From: Thalassovita autumnalis
GTDB taxonomy: Bacteria > Pseudomonadota > Alphaproteobacteria > Rhodobacterales > Rhodobacteraceae
Reading direction: 5' to 3'
NCBI RefSeq assembly: GCF_001458255.1
Contig: NZ_CYSB01000040.1
Span: forward strand, 1-64,000
Length of the DNA: 64,000 nt
The translations under genes were made by a program, and so were the position numbers. Positions 50,287-58,762 of this stretch are shown here, piece by piece. The notes under the pieces are model-generated. The model saw nothing but the letters and a program-made list of their open reading frames with translations, had not been told where the DNA came from and searched no databases. Numbering within the stretch: the first letter of the stretch is position 1; each line of letters opens with the position of its first letter.

Positions 50287-51141
50287 TCAAGGGACGGCCT
50301 GCATCTCCTCATGCAGGGTTTGGGCGAACCCGTCGAGCTCGGGCCGTGCCCCTTGCATCCGTTGATAAAGCGCAATGCCGATACCGCCCAGTTCTGGCAA
50401 CCCCTCTTCATTCCCCAGCCTCCGCAGCGGTGCGACGATGGCCCGTGAGGGCAAAACTGTTGCCGCCAGATCCGCCACCACAAAGGATCGCACCCCCATC
50501 GGATGGGGGCTGGAATGCGCGATGGTGCCGCGCCGGCCAATCCGGTCCAGCGCCGCAAAGGCATAGGCCCGCAGATCGCGCCCGTCGCTCAGAAACACCA
50601 GCGGCACCTCCTGATCGGGCTGTAGGGTGAACCCCGGCCCCGCCACCCAGATCAGCTGATCATGTTCGACAAACACGCGATCTGCCCGTTTGCCCTGATC
50701 CATCATCAGTGCCAGATCAATCTCCCCTGCTTCCAGTTTGGGCAACAGCGCGTCCGAGCGATCGCAGAGAATCTCGATCTTCACATTTGGGTTTTCAGGC
50801 GCAAAGCCTTTCAGCGCCCGTGCCACCACGGACATGGCCAGGGTCACATTGGTCCCCAACCGGATGACCCGCTGTTCCTTCGGCGCCTGCATCATCGCCA
50901 TCGCCTCATCCGAAAGGTTCAGGATCCGCTGCGCATAGGCCAGAAACGCCCGCCCCTCAGCGGTCAGTGACATCGCCTGCCCACGGCCGCGATCAATCAG
51001 GCGCTGGCCCAGCTGCTCCTCCAGTTTGCGGATCTGCGCACTGATGGCCGATTGCACCGTGTTGCGCCGGGCGGCGGCCTCGGAAAAGTTCAGGGTTTCT
51101 GCTGCGACAACAAAACTGTCCAGCGCGCGTGGATCCAGCAT
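50287..51141 (-). CDS. LysR-family transcriptional regulator
   Basis: 284 residues from ATG 51141. N-terminal winged helix-turn-helix (residues 1-60; LNFSEAAARRNTVQSAISAQIRKLEEQLGQ, the usual LTTR pattern, read in blocks) and a periplasmic-binding-protein-like effector domain (90-280). It is divergent from a TSUP permease, with an LTTR-type inverted repeat between them, so it most likely regulates that permease and itself. Confidence 0.92.
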   Translation of the reverse strand: MLDPRALDSFVVAAETLNFSEAAARRNTVQSAISAQIRKLEEQLGQRLIDRGRGQAMSLTAEGRAFLAYAQRILNLSDEAMAMMQAPKEQRVIRLGTNVTLAMSVVARALKGFAPENPNVKIEILCDRSDALLPKLEAGEIDLALMMDQGKRADRVFVEHDQLIWVAGPGFTLQPDQEVPLVFLSDGRDLRAYAFAALDRIGRRGTIAHSSPHPMGVRSFVVADLAATVLPSRAIVAPLRRLGNEEGLPELGGIGIALYQRMQGARPELDGFAQTLHEEMQAVP

Positions 51142-51156
51142 AAAATCTCCAATTGC

Positions 51157-51179
51157 GATTTATTAAACCATTATAAATC
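51157..51179. promoter_or_regulatory. LysR-type inverted repeat in the LysR/TSUP divergent region
   Basis: GATTTAT (51157-51163), 9-base spacer, ATAAATC (51173-51179): a perfect 7-bp inverted repeat with the T-N(x)-A shape of LTTR boxes, placed 55 bases before the TSUP gene and 16 before the LysR gene. Confidence 0.6.
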
Positions 51180-51234
51180 ATTTCAAAGATTTCATCCAAG
51201 CCCCTATCTGCAGGGTATCGAAAGGATCCTCCCG

Positions 51235-52002
51235 ATGCTCACCACCCTGCCCACCGCCTTCTTCTTCGTCGCTGCCTTGACGGTTGTTCTGACCGGCATC
51301 TCCAAAAGCGGCTTTGCCGGTGGGCTGGGGGTGATGCAGGTGCCGATCCTGTCGCTGTTTGTCACGCCGCAATTTGCCGCCGCGGTGGTGATGCCGATCC
51401 TGCTGATCATGGACATCTGGATTGTCTGGCACTATCGGCGCCACTGGCAGGGGCGGGTTGTCGCGATGATGTTGCCCGGGGCTTTTGCCGGGCTGGCACT
51501 GGGGGCTATCGGGTTTTCCTGGATGTCGGCCGAGGTGATCCGCCTGGCCGTGGGGATGATGGCCCTTATGCTGGTGGCCGGTTTCGTCCTGTTGGGACCA
51601 CCCGCCGCCCGCAGCCGAGCCACCCCTGCCCCAGTGGTGTTTTCCCTTGGCGCGGTCTCCGGCTTTACCAGCTTTATCGCCCATGCGGGCGGCCCGCCGG
51701 TCAAAGGCTACCTGCTGAGCCAGAATATGGAAAAATCACAGTTTGTCGGCACCAATACGATGTTCTTCTTCGTGCTAAATGCCATCAAAACAGCCGCTTA
51801 TGCCGGGATGGGGCAGCTGAGCTGGGGCAGTCTGCAGGTCAGCGCCATCATCGCACCAATGCTGGTGGTTGGGATTTTCCTGGGCACCTACCTGCACGGC
51901 CGATTGGACCAAAGCAGCTTTGTAAAGCTGGTCTATGGCTTTCTGGCCCTCACGGGGGTGAAGCTGATATGGGACAGCGCACCAATGCTGCTAGGCGCCT
52001 AA
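51235..52002 (+). CDS. TSUP (TauE/SafE) family permease
   Basis: 255 residues from ATG 51235, behind AAAGGATCCTCCC. About eight hydrophobic helices; the first repeat has GISKSGFAGGLGVMQVPIL and the second has SFIAHAGGPPVKGYLLSQ, the two inverted repeats of the family. Substrate is unknown (sulfonate, sulfite or small organic anions are typical). Divergent from the LysR gene and probably regulated by it. Confidence 0.9.
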   Translation: MLTTLPTAFFFVAALTVVLTGISKSGFAGGLGVMQVPILSLFVTPQFAAAVVMPILLIMDIWIVWHYRRHWQGRVVAMMLPGAFAGLALGAIGFSWMSAEVIRLAVGMMALMLVAGFVLLGPPAARSRATPAPVVFSLGAVSGFTSFIAHAGGPPVKGYLLSQNMEKSQFVGTNTMFFFVLNAIKTAAYAGMGQLSWGSLQVSAIIAPMLVVGIFLGTYLHGRLDQSSFVKLVYGFLALTGVKLIWDSAPMLLGA

Positions 52003-52012
52003 CCCACCCCTC

Positions 52013-53179
52013 TCACGCAGCATCTGGCTGATAGCGACATCCCGCCAGCCGGGCGAACCGCGTCAGCTCCGCCTCCAGCTTGGCCTGACGCGCCGCTGAC
52101 CATTTCACACCCGCCTCCGGCCAAACCTGACCCAGAGCTAACGTACCGGATTTGCGATCAGCGGTGACCTCCGCCCGGCCGACAAAGCGCGCGCCTTCCA
52201 AGAGCGGATAGACATAGTAGCCATATTTGCGTTTGGCGGCTGGCACGAACATCTCAACCCGGTAATCCATACCAAAGAGGCGCAGCAACCGGTCCCGGTC
52301 CCGAATGGCCGGGTCAAAGGGGTTCAGGATGCGCAAACGCGTGCTGGGTTTGGCCACGTCGACCAGACGTGCCTCAATATCAGGGCAGCCCCAGGCATCG
52401 CGCCATTGCCCATCCGCGCCTTGCACCGTGACCGGTACAAGGCCACCCTCCGCGCCAGACAGCCAGGCCCGGCATTCCTTGGCGCTCATCGCCTCCCAGA
52501 ACTTCTGAATCTCACCAACGGTGGCAAACCCCAACCGTCCCAGCGCCGCCCGACACAACCAATCCACCTGATCCGCATCGGAAACCTCATGGCTGCGCAG
52601 CGGCTCGGGGAACACGTGTTCCGGCAGGTTATAATACTTGGTGAAGTTCTCGCGGTAGCAGGTCGCCAACTCGCCCGCGTACCACATGAAATCCAGCGCC
52701 ATTTTATGCGGGGGTTTGGCCCAGGCGTGTTCCGTGCTTTTGGGCCCGGATTCAAACGCATGGGTCGACAGCGCGCCCTCTTCGGCGATCCGCGCCTTGA
52801 TCTCGGCCCGTGCCTCCGCATCCGGCAGCCCCTTCCACCAGCCTGCCTTGCCCATCTGTTCCGCTTTGCGGCGGAACTGGCGCTGCCAATGCGGCAGATA
52901 GGCCATCGGCAGAACCGAGGCATCATGGGTGTAATGTTCAAACACCGCCCGATCCTTGGCCAAGAGCGGATCAAACATCGCCTCGCGGTAATTCTGATTG
53001 CGCGACCACAGGATATGGTGATGCGCCCGCGCCACCACCTGCACCGTGTCCAGCTGCACAAACCCCAATGCTTCGATGATCGCCATCAGATCCAAAGGCC
53101 CGGTGGGGGCTTTGGACAACAGATGGCTTTCCAGCCACAGGGCCCGCGCCTGCGGGTTCGAAATCTCCAGTCGCGCCAC
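52013..53179 (-). CDS. Winged-helix DNA glycosylase of AlkX/YcaQ family
   Basis: 388 residues. It belongs to the HTH_42/YcaQ family; ALGFVQLDTVQVVARAHHHI carries QLD, the Q-phi-D motif described as catalytic in YcaQ/AlkX, whereas AlkZ has QXQ. These enzymes excise alkylated bases or unhook interstrand crosslinks made by DNA-damaging agents. The next gene upstream, an SDR, is in the same orientation 5 bases away, suggesting coupling with no obvious biochemical link. Confidence 0.88.
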   Translation of the reverse strand: MARLEISNPQARALWLESHLLSKAPTGPLDLMAIIEALGFVQLDTVQVVARAHHHILWSRNQNYREAMFDPLLAKDRAVFEHYTHDASVLPMAYLPHWQRQFRRKAEQMGKAGWWKGLPDAEARAEIKARIAEEGALSTHAFESGPKSTEHAWAKPPHKMALDFMWYAGELATCYRENFTKYYNLPEHVFPEPLRSHEVSDADQVDWLCRAALGRLGFATVGEIQKFWEAMSAKECRAWLSGAEGGLVPVTVQGADGQWRDAWGCPDIEARLVDVAKPSTRLRILNPFDPAIRDRDRLLRLFGMDYRVEMFVPAAKRKYGYYVYPLLEGARFVGRAEVTADRKSGTLALGQVWPEAGVKWSAARQAKLEAELTRFARLAGCRYQPDAA

Positions 53180-53184
53180 GCCGT

Positions 53185-53937
53185 TTACTCGCGCAGCGCT
53201 GGCAGGCCGACGCCTGTGCTTTCAAAACCGCCATCCGCCGCCACCACCTGACCGGTGATGTAACTAGCCTCTTCGCTGCAGAGGAAGGTGATAAGGTTGG
53301 CGATCTCATCTTCGCTGCCATAGCGGTTCAGCGGGATGGCATCATGATAAGCGGCAATGATCTCAGGACTATGTACCGCCATCGCCAGTTTGGTCCGCAC
53401 CGGCCCCGGGCAGACGCAATTGGCCCGGATGCCATATTCGCCCAGCTCTGCCGCCTGTTGTTTGGTCAGTTGAATAACCGCCGCCTTGGAGGTGCCATAA
53501 GCCACCCGCAGGGTGGAGGCGCGCAACCCGGAAATTGAGGCGATGTTCAACACCGCGCCGCCATGTTCCTTCAGCGCCGGCACCGCCGCCTGCGTGCACA
53601 GGAACGGGCCATCCAGATTGGTCGCCATCACCCGCTTCCAGGTGGCAAAATCACAGTCTTCAATTGGGCCGAACTCCGCCACGCCCGCGTTGTTGACCAG
53701 CGCATCCAAACGACCAAAGCGCGCTAGAACCGCCGCAATCATTGCCTGCACCTGCACCTCATCACTGACATCACAGTGAAACCCCTGCGCTTCAGACCCC
53801 AGTTCCCCACAGGCCAGATCCAGTTCCGCCTGATCCCAGTCAATCAACGCCACCGACCAGCCTTTGGCCAGAAACTGCTTGGCTGTCGCCAGCCCGATCC
53901 CGCGCGCCGCACCGGTCACCACTGCCACTTTGCTCAT
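53185..53937 (-). CDS. Short-chain dehydrogenase/reductase
   Basis: 250 residues from ATG 53937. Classical SDR: TGAARGIGLATA (residues 8-19), NNAG at about 87-90, catalytic Ser (NIASISGL) and YGTSK, and PGPVRTKLA. NAD is the likely cofactor because an Asp (LIDWD) ends the second strand. Substrate is not identifiable; members with similar sequences act on sugars, sugar alcohols and short ketones. Confidence 0.93.
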   Translation of the reverse strand: MSKVAVVTGAARGIGLATAKQFLAKGWSVALIDWDQAELDLACGELGSEAQGFHCDVSDEVQVQAMIAAVLARFGRLDALVNNAGVAEFGPIEDCDFATWKRVMATNLDGPFLCTQAAVPALKEHGGAVLNIASISGLRASTLRVAYGTSKAAVIQLTKQQAAELGEYGIRANCVCPGPVRTKLAMAVHSPEIIAAYHDAIPLNRYGSEDEIANLITFLCSEEASYITGQVVAADGGFESTGVGLPALRE

Positions 53938-54002
53938 GAAACTCTCCCTTACTTTGGGGCAACGCTACCCGCCCCGCGCCTGACAAGAAACCCCGTAAAA
54001 CC

Positions 54003-54075
54003 CCGCCTTTCATCGTTCCTGAAATACTCTAGGGTGAGGCGCGGCGCGCCGAGGGGCAAAGCCCCTCCTGCCCGT
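54003..54075 (+). repeat. Dispersed intergenic repeat, single copy
   Basis: TTTCATCGTTCCTGAAATAC (54008-54027) is another copy of the core at 14274-14320 and 27741. It is followed by GAGGGGCAAAGCCCCTC, a perfect hairpin (54051-54067), just as the 27741 copy is followed by a GC hairpin. Confidence 0.75.
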
Positions 54076-54096
54076 CCCCAACACGCGCTCCACCAC

Positions 54097-54128
54097 AAAA
54101 GAAAACGCCCGAGGCAATGCCCCGGGCG
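54097..54128 (-). terminator. Terminator of ndk
   Basis: CGCCCGAGGCA pairs with TGCCCCGGGCG around AA. The minus strand ends in GCGTTTTCTTTTGTGG, a clear U-rich tail. It lies about 33 bases past the ndk stop. Confidence 0.88.
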
Positions 54129-54160
54129 CGATCCGTCATCTCAAAGCGTCAGAGGGTGGC

Positions 54161-54583
54161 TTAGCCAACCAGCTCCAGGCCCGAGAAGAAGTATGCGATT
54201 TCTTCAGCAGCGGTTTCCGGTGCGTCCGAACCGTGAACCGAGTTTTCGCCGATCGACAAGGCGAACTCTTTACGGATGGTGCCTTCGTCTGCTTCGGCAG
54301 GGTTGGTGGCGCCCATGACTTCGCGGTTTTTCGCGATGGCGTCTTCGCCTTCCAGAACCTGAACAACGATCGGCTCGGAGGCCATGAATTCGCACAGTTC
54401 GTCGTAGAACGGACGCTCAGCGTGTACCGCGTAGAACACACCAGCCTGAGCTTTGGTCAGGTGGATGCGCTTCTGGGCAACGATGCGCAGGCCAGCGGCT
54501 TCGAATTTGGCGTTGATGGCGCCGGTCAGGTTACGCTTGGTGGCGTCGGGTTTGATGATCGAGAAGGTGCGTTGTACAGCCAT
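54161..54583 (-). CDS. ndk: Nucleoside diphosphate kinase
   Basis: 140 residues from ATG 54583, behind TTGAGGACATC. The catalytic His117 is in [21 protein letters not shown] near the N-terminus and GGATNP (here [10 protein letters not shown]) loops are intact. It equilibrates nucleoside tri- and diphosphate pools using ATP. A longer start at 54709 has no ribosome site. Confidence 0.98.
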   Translation of the reverse strand: MAVQRTFSIIKPDATKRNLTGAINAKFEAAGLRIVAQKRIHLTKAQAGVFYAVHAERPFYDELCEFMASEPIVVQVLEGEDAIAKNREVMGATNPAEADEGTIRKEFALSIGENSVHGSDAPETAAEEIAYFFSGLELVG

Positions 54584-54689
54584 CGTGATGTCCTCAAGGT
54601 CAAAGACCGGACCCAATGCCCGGCCGCGTTTTAATTTCTGGCGCCTGCTAGCACGGCAAAAGGCGTTTGAAAACCCTGTTGCAGAGGCT

Positions 54690-55877
54690 TCAGGCGGATT
54701 GCCGTTCAAGCTGCGCCACCTTCCACGCAGACAGAAGCGCCAGCGCGCCGCAGGCGGCCATCGAAAGCATCAGCATTTCGGCGCCGTTTTCCCCCGCCAC
54801 AAGGGTGGAAACCAGCGGCGTCAGCACTGCGCCGATCACAACCCCCACAGCCCCCGACAGCCCAGAGGCGGACCCGGCCAGATGGGGCGCAACATTCATC
54901 ACGCCAACATTTGCGCCGGGCAACGTCAGACCGTTGCCAAGGCCAAGGGCAACCGCACCGGCAAACATCACGCCGGGGTGCAACAGCCCAAGCGCCATCA
55001 GCAACGCCGCCAGCAGACAGCCCAGCATCGACAGCCAGCGCCCCCAGAGGATCAGCCGCAGCGAGCCAAACCGCGCCCCCAACCTTGTGGTCACCAGATT
55101 GCCCATGAGAAACCCAACCGCCGTAGCCCCCATCATCAGGCCAACCGTCGCGGTGGAGAGGTCAAAGATCTCCTCCCCCACCAGCGGTGCGCCGGCCAGA
55201 TAGGCGTAGAAGCCACCCAGCGAAAACACCAGTACACCCGAATAGGCCCAGAAAGATCCCGACCGCAGCACCTCAGGATAGGCGCGGAACTGGGCGGCAA
55301 AACTGGCCTGTTTCAGCTGGTTCGTCTCGCCAAGATCGGCCCAGCACAGGACAAAAACCGCCGCGCCGCTGAGCGCCAGCAGATAAAACACCGACCGCCA
55401 GCCAAACAGGCTGTCAAGGATGCCACCAACCAGCGGGGCAATCAGGGGCGCCAGCGCCATAGCCGCCCCAATCTGGGCGATGCGCTTTGCAGCTTCTTGA
55501 GGGGCATAGACGTCACGCACAATTGCCCGGCCCAGCACCATGCCCGACACCACGCCCCCCTGCAGCATGCGAAATCCCAAGAAGGCCCAGACATCCTGCG
55601 ACAGCGCACATCCAAGTGAGGCAATCACAAAGACAACCAACCCCACCAGCAACACAGGCCGCCGCCCATAGCGGTCGGACAAGGGCCCCATGATCAGCTG
55701 CAACACCGCCGAGACCAGTAGAAACGCCGAGATCGACAGCGCAACCAGCGTGTAGCTGACGCCAAATTCTTCCGCGATCCCCCCCAGCGAGGGCAGAAAG
55801 ATATTGAGCGACATCACCGCGACCGAGGTCAGCAAGATCAAAGTGACCAGATGCGGCTTTGAGGTGGCGGGGGCCAT
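54690..55877 (-). CDS. MFS drug-resistance transporter (Bcr/CflA type)
   Basis: 395 residues from ATG 55877. Twelve hydrophobic helices. The MFS motif A is [14 protein letters not shown] (between TM2 and TM3), and the [20 protein letters not shown] segment is typical of the Bcr/CflA subfamily, proton-driven exporters of bicyclomycin, chloramphenicol or small metabolites. Upstream is an inverted repeat (55892-55936) that may be an operator. Confidence 0.9.
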   Translation of the reverse strand: MAPATSKPHLVTLILLTSVAVMSLNIFLPSLGGIAEEFGVSYTLVALSISAFLLVSAVLQLIMGPLSDRYGRRPVLLVGLVVFVIASLGCALSQDVWAFLGFRMLQGGVVSGMVLGRAIVRDVYAPQEAAKRIAQIGAAMALAPLIAPLVGGILDSLFGWRSVFYLLALSGAAVFVLCWADLGETNQLKQASFAAQFRAYPEVLRSGSFWAYSGVLVFSLGGFYAYLAGAPLVGEEIFDLSTATVGLMMGATAVGFLMGNLVTTRLGARFGSLRLILWGRWLSMLGCLLAALLMALGLLHPGVMFAGAVALGLGNGLTLPGANVGVMNVAPHLAGSASGLSGAVGVVIGAVLTPLVSTLVAGENGAEMLMLSMAACGALALLSAWKVAQLERQSA

Positions 55878-55891
55878 CGGCGTCCTTTCTC

Positions 55892-55936
55892 AACGATAAC
55901 ACCGATTGATCGCTCGATGATCCTACGGTGATCGTT
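55892..55936. promoter_or_regulatory. Imperfect inverted repeat upstream of the MFS gene
   Basis: AACGAT-AACACCG (55892-55904) is mirrored by CGGTG-ATCGTT (55926-55936) with a two-base indel. The centre contains further ATCG/CGAT words. It lies 15 bases upstream of the MFS start, a position fitting a repressor site; no regulator gene is adjacent. Confidence 0.35.
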
Positions 55937-56070
55937 AACACATGTATGACCCGCCCCTGCTAGCCGCCCCGCGGCACGGGTGCAATACCGTAGCGCCTGC
56001 AAATGTGCTGCTCCGTGACGTGCAGATCCGGCAATTGACTTGGGCGCACCGCTCTGGCACTCCGCCCCTC

Positions 56071-57924
56071 ATGCTACGGATCCAAGACATCAGCTACTCC
56101 ATCGAAGGCCGCCCCCTGTTTGAAGGGGCCAGCGCCACCATTCCCACCGGTCACAAGGTGGGTTTGATTGGCCGCAATGGCGCGGGAAAAACCACCCTTT
56201 TCAATCTGATCCGGGGTGATCTGCATCTGGATGGTGGCAGCATCGAACTGCCCTCCCGCGCCCGCATCGGCGGCGTCGCACAGGAGGTGCCGGGCAATGA
56301 GGTCTCGCTGATTGACACGGTGCTGGCCGCAGATATCGAACGCGCCGCCCTGATGGCCGAAGCCGAAAGCGCCACCGATCCCAATCGGATCGCTGAGGTG
56401 CAGACACGACTTGCCGATATTGACGCCTGGTCGGCGGAGGCGCGGGCCTCCAACATCCTGCGCGGGCTGGGGTTTGATGCTGAAGAGCAGAAAATGCCCT
56501 GCTCTGCCTTCTCGGGCGGTTGGCGAATGCGGGTGGCCTTGGCGGCTGTGCTGTTTTCTGAACCCGATCTGCTGCTGCTCGATGAACCGACCAACTACTT
56601 GGACCTTGAAGGCGCGCTGTGGTTGGAAAACTACCTGACCAAATACCCCCACACGGTGCTGATCATCAGCCACGACCGCGAATTGCTCAATCGCGCGGTG
56701 GGCTCGATCCTGCATCTGGAGGGGCGGCAGCTGACCTATTACACCGGCCCCTATGACCAGTTCGCGGCCCAACGTGCGGCGCAGCGTGCGGTGCAATCCG
56801 CCGCGGCCAAGAAACAAGAGGCGCAGCGCGCCCATTTGCAAAGCTTCGTTGACCGTTTCAAAGCCAAGGCAACCAAGGCCAAACAGGCGCAAAGCCGCGT
56901 GAAGATGCTGGAAAAGATGGAGATTATTCGCGCCCCCGAAGATGCGGCGCGCACCGTCTTTACCTTCCCGGAACCCGAAACCCTGTCGCCGCCGATCATC
57001 TCCACCCAGGATGCATCGGTGGGCTATGACGGCACCGCGGTTCTGAAACGGCTGAATCTGCGCATCGATCAGGACGATCGCATCGCCCTGCTGGGCAAAA
57101 ACGGTCAGGGCAAATCGACCCTCGCCAAGCTGCTGTCGGACCGTCTGGTGCCGCTGGATGGCGGGATCAGCCGATCCTCAAAGCTGCGCATCGGCTTTTT
57201 TGCCCAGCATCAGGTGGATGAGCTGCACGTGGATGAAACCCCTCTGCAGCATCTGCAGCGGGAGCTGCCTGATCAGCACCCCAGCAAGCTGCGGGCAAAA
57301 CTGGCCGGGTTTGGCCTGATGGCCGATCAGGCTGAGACCGAGGTGGGCCGTCTGTCAGGCGGCCAAAAGGCACGCCTTTCGCTGCTGCTGGCCACCCTGC
57401 CCGCGCCGCAACTGCTGATCCTTGATGAACCGACCAACCACCTGGATATCGAAAGCCGTGAGGCGCTGGTCGAAGCGCTCAGCGCCTATGGCGGCGCGGT
57501 GGTTTTGGTCAGCCATGACATGCATCTGCTGTCGATGGTGGCGGACCGCCTGTGGCTGGTCAAAGACGGTGCGGTGAAACCCTATGAGGAGGATCTGCAA
57601 GCCTATCGCCAGATGCTGCTGCAGGCCGACACCCCACCGAAGGCCGAAAAACCCAAGCCGGCCGCCCCCAAACGCGCCAGCCGCGATCAGATCCTTGCCC
57701 TGCGGTCCGACGCGCGCAAATGTGAGGAGCGGATCGAAAAACTGTCTGAGATGGAAGAAAAGCTGCAAGCGCGCCTTGCTGATCCAGCGCTTTTCACTGA
57801 GCGCAAAGACGAAGCGGTCATGCTGCAGAAGAAATACGCCGAGTTGAAAGAGGCGATGGAGCGTGCCGAAGAACTGTGGATGGTGGCGCTGGAAAAGCTT
57901 GAGCTGGCAGAGGCACAGGGCTGA
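56071..57924 (+). CDS. ABC-F family ATPase (Uup/YheS-like)
   Basis: 617 residues from ATG 56071. Two ABC domains: Walker A GRNGAGKTT and GKNGQGKST, signatures FSGGWRMRVALA and LSGGQKARLSLL, Walker B LLLLDEPTNYLD and LLILDEPTNHLD. Between them is the ABC-F P-site linker (about 250-310, KKQEAQRAHLQSFVDRFKAK), and at the end a coiled-coil C-terminal domain (about 530-617) as in Uup and YheS. No membrane helices. ABC-F proteins act on the ribosome. No antibiotic resistance can be inferred from the linker by eye. Confidence 0.94.
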   Translation: MLRIQDISYSIEGRPLFEGASATIPTGHKVGLIGRNGAGKTTLFNLIRGDLHLDGGSIELPSRARIGGVAQEVPGNEVSLIDTVLAADIERAALMAEAESATDPNRIAEVQTRLADIDAWSAEARASNILRGLGFDAEEQKMPCSAFSGGWRMRVALAAVLFSEPDLLLLDEPTNYLDLEGALWLENYLTKYPHTVLIISHDRELLNRAVGSILHLEGRQLTYYTGPYDQFAAQRAAQRAVQSAAAKKQEAQRAHLQSFVDRFKAKATKAKQAQSRVKMLEKMEIIRAPEDAARTVFTFPEPETLSPPIISTQDASVGYDGTAVLKRLNLRIDQDDRIALLGKNGQGKSTLAKLLSDRLVPLDGGISRSSKLRIGFFAQHQVDELHVDETPLQHLQRELPDQHPSKLRAKLAGFGLMADQAETEVGRLSGGQKARLSLLLATLPAPQLLILDEPTNHLDIESREALVEALSAYGGAVVLVSHDMHLLSMVADRLWLVKDGAVKPYEEDLQAYRQMLLQADTPPKAEKPKPAAPKRASRDQILALRSDARKCEERIEKLSEMEEKLQARLADPALFTERKDEAVMLQKKYAELKEAMERAEELWMVALEKLELAEAQG

Positions 57925-58003
57925 GGCGCGCCCACGCCACTCTTGCGCTGGCTTCGAACCTCGGTAATCATCGCGGCAGTCGACAAATTTACGAAGGCCA
58001 AAC

Positions 58004-58624
58004 ATGGACACCGCATTTCTGATCACCGGCTTTGTCACCCTGTTTGTGATCATGGACCCCATCGGCCTGGCCCCGATTTTTGTGGCGTTGACCCAAGGCA
58101 TGTCACCAGAAAAACGCCGCGCCATTGCAATCCGCGCCTGTGTGACTTCTGGCCTCTTGCTGTCGCTCTTTGCCATTTTTGGCGAAGCGGTTCTTGGATT
58201 TGTTGGCATATCAATGCCCGCCTTCCGCATCGCGGGCGGCATCCTGTTGTTCCTGACCGCTCTGGACATGCTGTTTCAACGGCGCACCAAACGGCGGGAG
58301 GATCAGGCGGAAGAGGAGGATCACGCAGATGATCCCTCGATTTTCCCGCTGGCGATCCCGCTGATTGCCGGTCCCGGCTCCATCGCCACGGTGATCCTTT
58401 TGGCCGGTCAGCAGCCGGGGTTTGGTGGGTTGTCGATGGTTCTGGCGATCATGCTTGTGGTGCTCCTGATCTCCATGGCGCTGTTCCTGTCTGCGGGCCT
58501 TTTGGAACGGGCATTGGGCAAGACCGCGATCAATGTGATCACACGGCTTTTGGGCATGTTGCTGGCCGCACTTTCGGTGCAATTTGTGCTGGATGGGCTG
58601 AAGGCGTTCGGCTTCACCGGATAA
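58004..58624 (+). CDS. MarC family integral membrane protein
   Basis: 206 residues from ATG 58004. Six hydrophobic helices. The MarC signature NPLGNIPIF is here MDPIGLAPIFVAL, and the second repeat carries IPLIAGPGSIATVI, as usual for the family. An acidic, charged loop (RRTKRREDQAEEEDHADD) separates the halves. The function of MarC proteins is not established. Next in order is gyrA, in the same direction after 138 bases. Confidence 0.93.
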   Translation: MDTAFLITGFVTLFVIMDPIGLAPIFVALTQGMSPEKRRAIAIRACVTSGLLLSLFAIFGEAVLGFVGISMPAFRIAGGILLFLTALDMLFQRRTKRREDQAEEEDHADDPSIFPLAIPLIAGPGSIATVILLAGQQPGFGGLSMVLAIMLVVLLISMALFLSAGLLERALGKTAINVITRLLGMLLAALSVQFVLDGLKAFGFTG

Positions 58625-58762
58625 GCGCGTTTCAGGGGCCAAATCACCGGTATTTTTGCCCCACAATCCGCCGCTTAACCACACAAGCATTGCAGCCCAC
58701 ATCCTGCCTCTGTTATACAGAAAACAACAAAATATAGACCAATAAAGCAGAGTGGCCGAGAC

